Part shown: positions 5,987 to 13,769 of the stretch, piece by piece
Layout of the letters: the number at the start of each line of letters is the position of its first letter
How positions within the stretch are numbered: the first letter of the stretch is position 1
NCBI GenBank assembly: GCA_945903675.1
Contig: CAMDOP010000056.1
Coordinates: 1-13,877, forward strand
Direction: 5' to 3'
DNA: 13,877 nucleotides
From: Crenothrix polyspora
Lineage (GTDB): Bacteria > Pseudomonadota > Gammaproteobacteria > Methylococcales > Methylomonadaceae
Position numbers and translations under genes: made by a program
The notes under the pieces: model-generated
What the model saw: the letters and a program-made list of their open reading frames with translations, nothing else
Told to the model about the DNA's origin: nothing
Databases searched by the model: none

Positions 5987-7157
5987 AGCAGCCAAACCTT
6001 TACCTGATAAGCCTTACAAGCTCCCAGACGAGAAAGGCATGTATTTATTTGTTCACAACAACGGCAGTAAATATTTTAGGCTTGACTATCGGTTTAACGG
6101 TAAGCGAAAAACACTAGCACTAGGGATTTATCCTGAAACAACATTGAAATATGCTAGAGAAAAACGAGATACAGCAAGAAAACAAATCGCAGAAGGAATT
6201 GATCCGAGCGAATACAAAAAAGCTGTTAAATCATCAAAAGCAACACAATCATTAAATAGCTTTGAAATTATCGCGAGAGAATGGGGCTCAAAAAAAGTAA
6301 ATAACTGGGAAGATAAAAACAATCGCTCTAAACGAATGCTGGAGCGAAATGTTTTCCCGTGGCTTGGAGTAAAGCCTATCGTTGATATCTTACCTATTGA
6401 TATCCTAACCTGCTTAAGAAGAATAGAAGACAAAGGAACTATAGAAACAGCTCATAGAACTTTACAGATATGTGGGCAAGTATTCAGATATGCTGTTGCA
6501 ACGAGCCGAGTTACCCGAGATATTACTCCAGATTTGCGAGGAGCTCTCCCACCGGCAAAAGGAGAGCACTTCGCCTCTATCACCGAACCCAAAGATGTAG
6601 CAGAGCTTCTGCGAGCTATAGACGGCTACAACGGTTCTCTATCAGCAATTTGCGCACTAAAGCTTGCGCCACTATTATTTGTTCGTCCGGGAGAATTAAG
6701 AGCAGCAGAATGGGCACACATAAATTTTGATGACAGCGAGTGGCGTTTTTTTGTATCAAAGACAAAAACAGAGCACATTGTCCCGCTTTCAAAACAAGCC
6801 ATTGCTATTTTTCAAGAACTACACCCTCTCACAGGACACGGAAGATTTATATTTCCTTCTGAACGCAATCCACGAGGCGATAGATGTATGAGTGAAAACA
6901 CACTAAATGCTGCCCTAAAACGACTGGGGTACGGTAAAAATATAATGACAGCTCACGGATTTAGAGCAATGGCAAGAACAATACTAGACGAGGTATTAGA
7001 GTATAGAGTTGACTTTATAGAACATCAATTAGCACATGCCGTTAAAGACCCAAACGGACGAGCTTATAACCGTACAGCGCATTTACCTGCTAGACATAAA
7101 ATGATGCAACACTGGAGTGACTATTTAGATGACTTAAAAAGAGGCTCTGAAATATAA
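5961..7157 (+). CDS. P4-type tyrosine site-specific integrase
   Basis: It catalyses integration of the island into, and with a directionality factor excision from, the tRNA site. The 398 residues have the standard layout: an N-terminal DUF4102 arm-binding domain (about 1-90, beginning MPLSDTAIKAAKP), a core-binding SAM-like domain (about 98-185) and the catalytic domain (about 205-385). Catalytic residues are visible: Arg242 in RPGELR, His332 and Arg335 in HGFR, His359 in HQLAH and the nucleophile Tyr369 in GRAYNRTAH. The family end motif MMQHWSDYL is present, so the protein looks intact. The gene points away from tRNA-Cys, 162 bases behind it, the usual island arrangement. No Shine-Dalgarno is visible; the start is chosen because it gives the conserved family N-terminus. 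ATACCGNC repeats overlap the start. Confidence 0.95.
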   Translation: MPLSDTAIKAAKPLPDKPYKLPDEKGMYLFVHNNGSKYFRLDYRFNGKRKTLALGIYPETTLKYAREKRDTARKQIAEGIDPSEYKKAVKSSKATQSLNSFEIIAREWGSKKVNNWEDKNNRSKRMLERNVFPWLGVKPIVDILPIDILTCLRRIEDKGTIETAHRTLQICGQVFRYAVATSRVTRDITPDLRGALPPAKGEHFASITEPKDVAELLRAIDGYNGSLSAICALKLAPLLFVRPGELRAAEWAHINFDDSEWRFFVSKTKTEHIVPLSKQAIAIFQELHPLTGHGRFIFPSERNPRGDRCMSENTLNAALKRLGYGKNIMTAHGFRAMARTILDEVLEYRVDFIEHQLAHAVKDPNGRAYNRTAHLPARHKMMQHWSDYLDDLKRGSEI

Positions 7158-7289
7158 AAAGCCAGCTCATTATTCTTAATTCCAAACCACACAAAACACC
7201 CAACGCGCCATCATCCCAAAAAAAGTGATATTCTTCAGAAGGCTCATCGCAAAGTATTCCGCAAGTATAGCTGTTGTCCAAAGCTAAGC

Positions 7290-7316
7290 TTGAAAGTACA
7301 ATATTACTAATATAAA
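7290..7316 (+). promoter_or_regulatory. Weak candidate promoter for the FtsK-gamma-like gene
   Basis: TTGAAA (7290-7295) and TATAAA (7311-7316) are separated by 15 bases, shorter than ideal. It is the best match in the 181 bases after the integrase, ending 22 bases before the next start codon. Confidence 0.3.
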
Positions 7317-7338
7317 ACAATAATTTCCTGAGCCGACT

Positions 7339-7557
7339 ATGCCAGCTACACCAGATACCAATATTAATTTAAACAACGATACTGATCTTGATGAGCTATA
7401 TGATGAAGCGGTAAGGTTTGTTACTGAATCTAACAAATATTCAATAGCTGATATTCAGAAAAAATTTCTAATTGGATACAACCGCGCGGCAGTTCTTGTT
7501 GAACGTATGAAAGAAACTGGTGTTTTAGATGATATTGGATCTCTCCAAGAAAAATAA
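7339..7557 (+). CDS. Stand-alone FtsK gamma-like winged-helix protein
   Basis: A 72-residue protein that consists almost entirely of a domain resembling the C-terminal gamma domain of the DNA translocase FtsK. Residues 20-65 follow the FtsK gamma pattern closely: LYDEAVRFV (20-28), SIADIQKKF (35-43), IGYNRAAVLVERM (45-57), TGVLDD (60-65). In FtsK this winged helix reads KOPS sequences and activates XerD at dif; here the membrane and motor parts are absent. In the recognition helix, Asn48 and Glu55 align with two residues reported to contact KOPS in E. coli (N1296, E1303). The third (R1300) is Val52 here, so specificity may differ. The first 18 residues are acidic and polar. Shine-Dalgarno is weak. 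It lies between the integrase and the restriction operon and converges with the repressor gene. It could regulate Xer or integrase recombination, or be a transcription factor; this is inference. Confidence 0.75.
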   Translation: MPATPDTNINLNNDTDLDELYDEAVRFVTESNKYSIADIQKKFLIGYNRAAVLVERMKETGVLDDIGSLQEK

Positions 7558-7598
7558 CTACATTTCAAATTCAAACCGTAGTTCAAATACAGACATAT

Positions 7599-7853
7599 CT
7601 ATTTCTTACCTTGCTCCAACTTTATTTCAATAGCTAATACAAGTTCATTTGGCGTGGTTTTCAATGCCTTCGCTAATTTGAATAAAGTTGATACTGTTGG
7701 TTGGTGACGACCTAGTTCCATCAAACTAATGTAATTTCGTTGTAAATCAGTTTCAAACCCCAGTTCTTCTTGAGTAAAACCTACCCTCCTCCGTTCTTCG
7801 CGGATTACCTTTCCAACTACTAATGCGAATTCATCTTGTTTTATTCCTAGCAT
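7599..7853 (-). CDS. XRE-family HTH regulator of the restriction operon
   Basis: An 84-residue protein that is little more than a Cro/C1-type helix-turn-helix. VGKVIREERRRVGFTQEELGFETDLQRNYISLMELGRHQPTVSTLFKLAKALKTTPNEL spans residues 13-71, with the typical RRxxGFTQEELG and YISxxELGRxxPTxxTLxKLAKAL signatures. It is divergent from hsdM, 115 bases apart, the place and size of controller proteins of restriction systems. Two inverted repeats in the shared region, one over its own start codon and one over the hsdM -10 box, are the likely binding sites. A Shine-Dalgarno is missing, so the mRNA may be leaderless or nearly so. Autorepression and repression of hsdM are inferred. Confidence 0.85.
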   Translation of the reverse strand: MLGIKQDEFALVVGKVIREERRRVGFTQEELGFETDLQRNYISLMELGRHQPTVSTLFKLAKALKTTPNELVLAIEIKLEQGKK

Positions 7854-7863
7854 ACTAGGAATA
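7842..7863. promoter_or_regulatory. Inverted repeat across the regulator start codon
   Basis: TATTCCTAG (7842-7850) and CTAGGAATA (7855-7863) are exact 9-bp arms around CATA, which contains the start codon of the minus-strand regulator (7853 to 7851). It may be an operator for autorepression. In RNA the same sequence would place the AUG in a 4-base hairpin loop. Confidence 0.5.
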
Positions 7864-7874
7864 TTTTGAACTAT

Positions 7875-7902
7875 TTGGTAATATTTGTCTTCACAGTATA
7901 CT
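7875..7902 (+). promoter_or_regulatory. Candidate hsdM promoter
   Basis: TTGGTA (7875-7880) and TATACT (7897-7902) are separated by 16 bases; the -10 box differs from consensus at one position. Transcription would start near 7909, giving a leader of about 60 bases. The -10 box is the centre of the 18-bp palindrome, so a bound regulator would block RNA polymerase. Confidence 0.55.
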
Positions 7903-7907
7903 GTGAA
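7890..7907. promoter_or_regulatory. 18-bp perfect palindrome, probable operator
   Basis: TTCACAGTATACTGTGAA is identical to its reverse complement. It lies in the 115-base divergent region between the XRE regulator and hsdM and overlaps the predicted -10 box of hsdM. Size and symmetry fit a dimeric HTH protein of the XRE class. Behind it are a direct repeat GTGTTTT (7914-7920, 7923-7929) and a small stem GTGTTT/AAACAC (7923-7928/7934-7939). Confidence 0.75.
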
Positions 7908-7968
7908 TTAGTAGTGTTTTAGGTGTTTTCCCCAAACACACTATATGCAAACTTAACCAAGGAAGTTA

Positions 7969-9576
7969 ATGTCAGAAGAACAGCGTAGGCAGCTACAACA
8001 AAAACTTTGGGATATTGCTAATGAGCTTCGTGGCAACATGGGGGCAGATGAATTTAGAGACTACATTCTAGGGTTCATCTTCTACAAATATCTGTCAGAA
8101 AAGATTGAGCGATTTGCCAATGCAGAACTAGCACAAGAAAATCTTAAGTTTGCCGATCTGCAAGAAAACACAGCTGATGGTCAATCCTATATTGCTGCAT
8201 TAGAAGAAGCATCTGTTGAAGAATTAGGCTACTTCTTAAAGCCCTCTGAGACCTTTCATGCCGTTGCCATGAAAGGAAGCAATCAATTAGATAGCCAAGG
8301 CATGGGTGATAGCCATAACTTCATTCTGGGTGACCTTACCAAGATTCTTAAGAATATAGAGCAAAGCACCTTGGGGACTGATAGTGCCGATGACTTTGTA
8401 AATCTATTTGAAGATTTGGATTTGACCTCGTCTAAATTAGGTCGCACACAAAAAGATAAGAATGACTTGGTAACCAAAGTGCTAGTGCATTTAGATAAGA
8501 TAGACTTCAATCTGGATGATGCAACTGCGGATGTGTTAGGTGATGCCTATGAATATCTGATTGGTAAATTTGCCAGTGGTGCTGGTGCACAAGCAGGAGA
8601 ATTTTATACTCCACAACCCGTATCAACGTTACTAGCCAAGTTAGTCACTGCCAGTAAACAAAAACTTAAAAATGTCTATGACCCTACTTGTGGTAGTGGC
8701 TCCTTATTGTTAAGGGTAAAGAGAGAGGCTCTTCATGTTGATATGGTTTATGGGCAAGAACTAAACCGCACCACCTACAACTTGGCGCGAATGAACATGA
8801 TTTTGCATGACGTGCATTATTCTGATTTTGATATCAAGCAAGAAGATACCTTAGAAAGACCCCAGCATAGAGAATTGCGCTTTGATGCTATTGTGGCTAA
8901 TCCACCATTTTCTATAAGATGGAGTGCCAGCCAACTGCACATGAATGATGATAGATTCAGTGTTTATGGTAGGTTAGCACCGAGCAGCAAAGCCGACATG
9001 GCATTTGTTCAACACATGATTTATCAATTGTCAGAAGAAGGAACTATGGCAGTGGTATTACCGCATGGCGTGTTATTTCGTGGCGCAGCAGAAGGTCATA
9101 TTAGGCAATATCTAATAGAGCAGATGAACTGCCTAGATGCTGTGATTGGCTTACCTTCCGATATGTTTTATGGTGCAGCTATTTCAACAACAGTATTAGT
9201 ATTCAAGAAATGCCGCAAGAATCCGCAGGATGTTTTATTCATTGATGCCAGTCGGCATTTTGAACGAGTTAAAACTACAAATGTTATGCGACCCGAGCAT
9301 ATACAAAAAATTGTTGATACCTACAAAGAATGGACTAATGAAGAGAAATACAGTCATGTAGCCACTTTGGCAAGCATTAAGGCTAATGATTACAATCTGA
9401 ATATTCCACGATATGTGGATACCTTTGAAGCCAAAGCAGCTATTGATTTAGGTGCAATATCAGAACAGTTAATTGCCTTGGATAAGAGCAGTTGTAAAAC
9501 CGATGCAACCATTGCCTCATTTTGTTTGGAATTAGGGATTGAACCACCGTTTTCTGTGAAAGGTGAGCAGGCATGA
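7969..9576 (+). CDS. hsdM: Type I restriction-modification DNA methyltransferase subunit
   Basis: HsdM transfers a methyl group from S-adenosylmethionine to the N6 of adenine in the target chosen by HsdS. An M2S complex methylates, and R2M2S restricts. The 535 residues contain the N-terminal HsdM helical domain (about 8-160, starting QLQQKLWDIANELRGNMGADEFRDYIL). The family motif GEFYTP is at 210-215, the AdoMet-binding DPTCGSGSLLL at 238-248 and the catalytic NPPF at 311-314. Length is normal and the reading frame intact. The AAGGAAG Shine-Dalgarno is close to the ATG. The stop overlaps the hsdS start by 4 bases (ATGA), indicating translational coupling. Sequence style resembles the IC-type subunits (EcoR124 group), but subtype is not certain. 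Confidence 0.97.
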   Translation: MSEEQRRQLQQKLWDIANELRGNMGADEFRDYILGFIFYKYLSEKIERFANAELAQENLKFADLQENTADGQSYIAALEEASVEELGYFLKPSETFHAVAMKGSNQLDSQGMGDSHNFILGDLTKILKNIEQSTLGTDSADDFVNLFEDLDLTSSKLGRTQKDKNDLVTKVLVHLDKIDFNLDDATADVLGDAYEYLIGKFASGAGAQAGEFYTPQPVSTLLAKLVTASKQKLKNVYDPTCGSGSLLLRVKREALHVDMVYGQELNRTTYNLARMNMILHDVHYSDFDIKQEDTLERPQHRELRFDAIVANPPFSIRWSASQLHMNDDRFSVYGRLAPSSKADMAFVQHMIYQLSEEGTMAVVLPHGVLFRGAAEGHIRQYLIEQMNCLDAVIGLPSDMFYGAAISTTVLVFKKCRKNPQDVLFIDASRHFERVKTTNVMRPEHIQKIVDTYKEWTNEEKYSHVATLASIKANDYNLNIPRYVDTFEAKAAIDLGAISEQLIALDKSSCKTDATIASFCLELGIEPPFSVKGEQA

Positions 9577-10751
9577 GTGTTCCTGCTTTAAGATTTAAGG
9601 AGTTTAGCGGTTTTTGGGAAGAGAAAAAACTTGGAGAAATAATTCAGATTGTATCTGGCTATCCTTTTAGTAGTGAGCTATTTGCAAAAGAGGGTAAGAA
9701 ATTAGTAATTCCAAAGAATTTCACTCAAACTGGCTACGGAAATTTTTCAAATGAATACTTAAAATTTACATCAGAAGAATGTGATAAAAAATATATTTCT
9801 AATAGTGGTGACCTATTATTACTATTAACTGATTTAAATCAAAACTGTGAGCTTTTAGGAAAGCCATTATTATTAAAAATAGATGATGGTGAGGTGTTAC
9901 TTAATCAACGAATAATTAGGATTGAAAATGATGTAACTCTAAATAAAGTTTTTTTGATGAATTTTTTCTTAACTGAAAATTATCATAAAGAAATTAAAAA
10001 GACTGCATCTGGCACAACTGTAAAACATAGCTCCAATAAAATAATTACTAATTTACCGTTATCATTCCCTTCACTCCCTGAACAAACTAAAATCGCCAAT
10101 TTCCTCACCTCAGTAGATGAAAAAATCACATTGATCACCCAAAAATCTGACTTATTATCTCAATACAAAAAAGGTGTGATGCAGCAGATATACAATCAAG
10201 AGTTACGATTCAAAGATGATGATGGGCAAGAGTTTACAGAGTGGAAAGAGAAAGCTTTAGGCGAGGTTTTAGATTACGAACAGCCTACGAAATATTTAGT
10301 TTCGTCTACGAAGTATTCTAATGATTTTAAAACGCCAGTATTAACAGCTGGTAAAACATTTATTCTTGGTTATACAGATGAAACTGTTGGGCTTTGTGAA
10401 CAAGGTCTCCCTGTAATTATTTTTGATGATTTCACAACGGCATTTAAATTTGTACCATTTTCTTTTAAAGCTAAATCATCAGCCATGAAAATTCTGCGTA
10501 AAAAGGATGGAGTTAATATCAATTATATTTATTCTGCTATGCAACAAATTGACTTTCAAAGCGGTGATGAGCATAAACGGTATTGGATTTCAGAGTACTC
10601 CCAAATAAATATTCCATATCCTGCTATTAAAGAACAAGCCAAAATAGCTAACTTTCTCACTGCCATAAACGAGAAAATCACCAACAATCACGCCCAGCTG
10701 AATGCCGTAAAGCAATACAAGCAAGGTTTGTTACAACAGATATTTACGTAA
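9573..10751 (+). CDS. hsdS: Type I restriction-modification specificity subunit
   Basis: HsdS carries the two target recognition domains that read the halves of a bipartite sequence, and docks HsdM. The 392 residues show the expected two-fold layout: TRD1 (about 1-165), conserved helix region 1 (168-205, LPEQTKIANFLTSVDEKI), TRD2 (about 225-350) and conserved region 2 (352-391, IKEQAKIANFLTAINEKI, ending YKQGLLQQIF). Both halves also begin alike (LRFKxFxGxWEEKKLGEI and LRFKDDDGQEFTEWKEKALGEV). The two conserved regions are alike in protein but clearly diverged in DNA, so the duplication is old. TRD1 is visibly more AT-rich than hsdM and hsdR, as often seen with exchanged recognition domains. 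The target sequence cannot be predicted by eye. Confidence 0.95.
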   Translation: MSVPALRFKEFSGFWEEKKLGEIIQIVSGYPFSSELFAKEGKKLVIPKNFTQTGYGNFSNEYLKFTSEECDKKYISNSGDLLLLLTDLNQNCELLGKPLLLKIDDGEVLLNQRIIRIENDVTLNKVFLMNFFLTENYHKEIKKTASGTTVKHSSNKIITNLPLSFPSLPEQTKIANFLTSVDEKITLITQKSDLLSQYKKGVMQQIYNQELRFKDDDGQEFTEWKEKALGEVLDYEQPTKYLVSSTKYSNDFKTPVLTAGKTFILGYTDETVGLCEQGLPVIIFDDFTTAFKFVPFSFKAKSSAMKILRKKDGVNINYIYSAMQQIDFQSGDEHKRYWISEYSQINIPYPAIKEQAKIANFLTAINEKITNNHAQLNAVKQYKQGLLQQIFT

Positions 10752-10757
10752 GCCATC

Positions 10758-13619
10758 ATGACTACACTTCAATCTGAATATGAGTTAGAAAAAGCCTTGA
10801 TGAGTCAATTAAAGGACATGGAATATTCCCCTGTCGTCATTGATGATGAAGCTGCAATGCTGGCAAATCTTAAAAGCCAATTAGAGATTCATAATAAAGG
10901 TATCAAACTTACTTCCACTGAATTTGACCGAGTTCTGATTCATTTAAATACGGGCACGACCTTTGATAGAGCCAAGATACTCCGAGATAGATTTGCCCTA
11001 AAACGTGACAATGAAGAAACCATTTATCTGACCTTCTTGAATTCAGATGATTGGTGCATGAATGAGTTTCAAGTCACCAATCAAATCACCATGCAGGGTA
11101 AGCGTAAGAACCGCTATGATGTGACGCTATTGATAAATGGTTTGCCTTTGGTGCAGATTGAATTAAAGCGCAGAGGTGCAGAGTTAAAGGTCGCCTTCCA
11201 TCAAATTAATCGCTATCAACATAATTCCTATGATGCTGGATTTGCTCTGTTCCAGTATGTGCAATTGTTCATCATCAGTAACGGTGTTAATACCAAGTAT
11301 TTCTCTAACAACAAAGAACAGTCCTTTAATCAAACTTTCTTCTGGACGGATAAAGAAAATAATCGCCTATCTGACCTACATGAGTTCAGTGCCGAGTTTC
11401 TAAAACCCTGTCACATTGCGAAGATGATGACGCACTATATGGTGCTGACCGAAGAGAAAATCATCAAGATGCTACGTCCTTATCAGTTCTATGCTACTGA
11501 GGCGTTGGTAGATAGAGTTAAGAACAGCAATGACAATGCTTATATCTGGCACACCACTGGTTCTGGAAAAACTTTAACTTCCTTTAAAGCCAGTCAAATC
11601 ATCATGAAGATGCCCAAGGTGCATAAAGTGGTGTTTGTCGTGGATAGAAAGGACTTAGATTACCAGACTGCACGAGAATTTAATGGGTTCTGCATAGGTA
11701 GTGTTGATGAAACGACCAATACCCATACCTTAGTCCAGCAACTGAATGATGACAGCACCAAGCTGATTCTGACGACCATTCAGAAACTCAATAATGCCAT
11801 CATGAATCCAAGACATTTAAATCATGTGGCTCATCTACAAGATAAGAAGTTTGTATTCATATTTGATGAATGTCATCGTAGTCAATTTGGGGATACCCAT
11901 AAGAACATTAACCAATTCTTTACCCATGCTCAGATGTTTGGTTTCACTGGTACACCTATCTTTGCGGACAATGCCAATCAACGTACCACCAAGGATTTGT
12001 TTGGCGAATGCTTACACAAATATGTCATTGTAGATGCCATTAAAGATGAGAATGTGCTGCGTTTTGCCGTTGAATATGTCGGCAAGTACAAACGAAAAAA
12101 CAGTGCTAATGAATTAGATATTGCCACCGATATTGATGTCAAAGTTGAAGCCATAGATACAAAGGCACTGCTAGACAGTCCCCAGCGACTTGGCAAGATA
12201 ACCGAGTACATCCTTGCTTATCATACCCAGAAGACCAAATCGCCTGACTTTACTGCCATGTTTTGTGTCAGCAGTGTTAAGACCTTAATTAAGTATTATG
12301 AGCTATTCAAGCAACAGCAAGAAGGTGCTATAAGACCTTTAAGAATAGCGACTATTTTTAGTTATGCAGCGAATGAAGAAGACCCCAATGCCAATGGTTT
12401 AACCGATGGTTTAATCTCTGAAGAAGCACCTGTTGTTGAAGGTAAGATTAATCAGAATAGCCGTTATAAGTTAGATGAGTTTATTGCGGACTACAACATC
12501 ATGTTTGGCACCAACTATTCCACTAATGATAATCAATCGTTCTACAACTACTACCAAGATATTGCCAGACGAGTTCGTGCTGGACAAGTTGATATTTTGC
12601 TAGTGGTAAATATGTTTCTAACAGGATTTGATAGTCCACGTCTGAATACACTCTATGTTGATAAGAATCTAAAGTTTCATGGTTTGGTACAAGCATTCTC
12701 AAGAACTAACCGCATACTGAATGACCGAAAATCACAAGGTAATATCATCTGCTTCAGAAACCTAAAAGCGGCTACTGATGAAGCTATTGCTTTATTCAGT
12801 AATAAGAATGCCAAGGAAACGGTTCTACTTGAACCCTATGAAGATTATGTTACTCAATTTAATGAAGCAACAGCCGCTTTATTAGAGATAGCGCCAACCG
12901 TTGCCAGTGTAGATAGTTTAACCGATGAGAATGCAGAACTTGAATTTGTTACTAAGTTTAGAGAACTGCTAAGAATTAAGAATGTATTAACCTCATTTTC
13001 TGATTTCAAGGATGATGATTTAACGCTGCCAGTTCAAGAATTTGCAGATTACAAAAGCAAATACCTTGATATTTCCGATAAGGTCAAGAAAGAAAGAGAG
13101 ACTGACGTAACATCTGTACTAGATGATATAGATTTTGAATTAGAACTTATTCATCGTGATGAAATCAATGTCGCTTATATTCTTAATCTTTTGGTTAATC
13201 TCAACAAGAGCCTTGACCCAGAAGAGAAGCAGAAACGCCAAAAAGAAATTATTGATTTGGTGGCTGGAGAAGTTCAACTTCGTAGTAAACGTGAATTGAT
13301 TGAGAAGTTTGTTGCTGAAAATTTACCCTCCTTGAAGCCTAATGATAATGTCATTAATGAGTTTGAAAATTACTGGTCTGAGAATAAGCAAAAAGCATTT
13401 GAAGCACTGTGTACCGAAGAAAAAATGTTACCAGAACAATTAGAGCAGATAGTTAGGAATTATGGCTTTTATAATCGGTTACCAAAACAGCAAGATATCG
13501 GTAATGCCTTAAGTTTCAAACCCAAGATACTGGAACGAAAAACCATATTGCAGCGGGTGGGTGATAAGATTCAGGACTTTATTAATACCTTTATTGATGG
13601 CATGGGTGGGGCCTCCTAA
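10758..13619 (+). CDS. hsdR: Type I restriction enzyme endonuclease/translocase subunit
   Basis: HsdR is the motor and nuclease of the complex: it pulls DNA past the bound enzyme using ATP and cuts at a distance. The 953 residues hold an N-terminal PD-(D/E)xK nuclease with Asp121 (YDVTLL) and Glu135-x-Lys137 (IELK). An SF2 helicase follows, with Walker A TTGSGKT (266-272), DECH box (370-373), TGTP motif III (397-400) and motif VI QAFSRTNR (645-652). A helical C-terminus (about 690-953) anchors it to the methyltransferase. All key residues are present, so the system looks active. It starts 6 bases after hsdS with a poor Shine-Dalgarno, which may keep its level below HsdM and HsdS. The FDECHRSQFGDTH context resembles the EcoR124 group. 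Confidence 0.97.
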   Translation: MTTLQSEYELEKALMSQLKDMEYSPVVIDDEAAMLANLKSQLEIHNKGIKLTSTEFDRVLIHLNTGTTFDRAKILRDRFALKRDNEETIYLTFLNSDDWCMNEFQVTNQITMQGKRKNRYDVTLLINGLPLVQIELKRRGAELKVAFHQINRYQHNSYDAGFALFQYVQLFIISNGVNTKYFSNNKEQSFNQTFFWTDKENNRLSDLHEFSAEFLKPCHIAKMMTHYMVLTEEKIIKMLRPYQFYATEALVDRVKNSNDNAYIWHTTGSGKTLTSFKASQIIMKMPKVHKVVFVVDRKDLDYQTAREFNGFCIGSVDETTNTHTLVQQLNDDSTKLILTTIQKLNNAIMNPRHLNHVAHLQDKKFVFIFDECHRSQFGDTHKNINQFFTHAQMFGFTGTPIFADNANQRTTKDLFGECLHKYVIVDAIKDENVLRFAVEYVGKYKRKNSANELDIATDIDVKVEAIDTKALLDSPQRLGKITEYILAYHTQKTKSPDFTAMFCVSSVKTLIKYYELFKQQQEGAIRPLRIATIFSYAANEEDPNANGLTDGLISEEAPVVEGKINQNSRYKLDEFIADYNIMFGTNYSTNDNQSFYNYYQDIARRVRAGQVDILLVVNMFLTGFDSPRLNTLYVDKNLKFHGLVQAFSRTNRILNDRKSQGNIICFRNLKAATDEAIALFSNKNAKETVLLEPYEDYVTQFNEATAALLEIAPTVASVDSLTDENAELEFVTKFRELLRIKNVLTSFSDFKDDDLTLPVQEFADYKSKYLDISDKVKKERETDVTSVLDDIDFELELIHRDEINVAYILNLLVNLNKSLDPEEKQKRQKEIIDLVAGEVQLRSKRELIEKFVAENLPSLKPNDNVINEFENYWSENKQKAFEALCTEEKMLPEQLEQIVRNYGFYNRLPKQQDIGNALSFKPKILERKTILQRVGDKIQDFINTFIDGMGGAS

Positions 13620-13769
13620 TTTTAAGAACTGCATATTAAAACATTACATCACTTCCGAAACCACATCTATCATTAGGTAAGCACTATGACAATAAGCTTA
13701 AAGCAATACATAAAAAAACTTATCAAAGCCGGAAATTGTCAATGTAGTTGTCGCCTCGGCTGTTAAAAC

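Noticed and set aside
7090..7320. Minus-strand open frame of 76 codons after the integrase
   Set aside because: It overlaps the integrase 3' end, has no Shine-Dalgarno and odd composition, and matches no family I know. A decayed remnant cannot be excluded.
10080..10750. Recombinogenic direct repeat between the two conserved regions of hsdS
   Set aside because: The protein segments are alike but the DNA differs at many third positions, so phase-variable inversion or deletion by homology is unlikely.
13606..13622. GCCTCC near the end of hsdR as a possible right attachment site
   Set aside because: Only six to nine bases resemble the tRNA-Cys 3' end, within coding sequence of hsdR; expected by chance.
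13686..13766. Short plus-strand frame of 26 codons (starts MTISLKQYIKK)
   Set aside because: No Shine-Dalgarno, Cys-rich end without a known pattern, and length well within chance.
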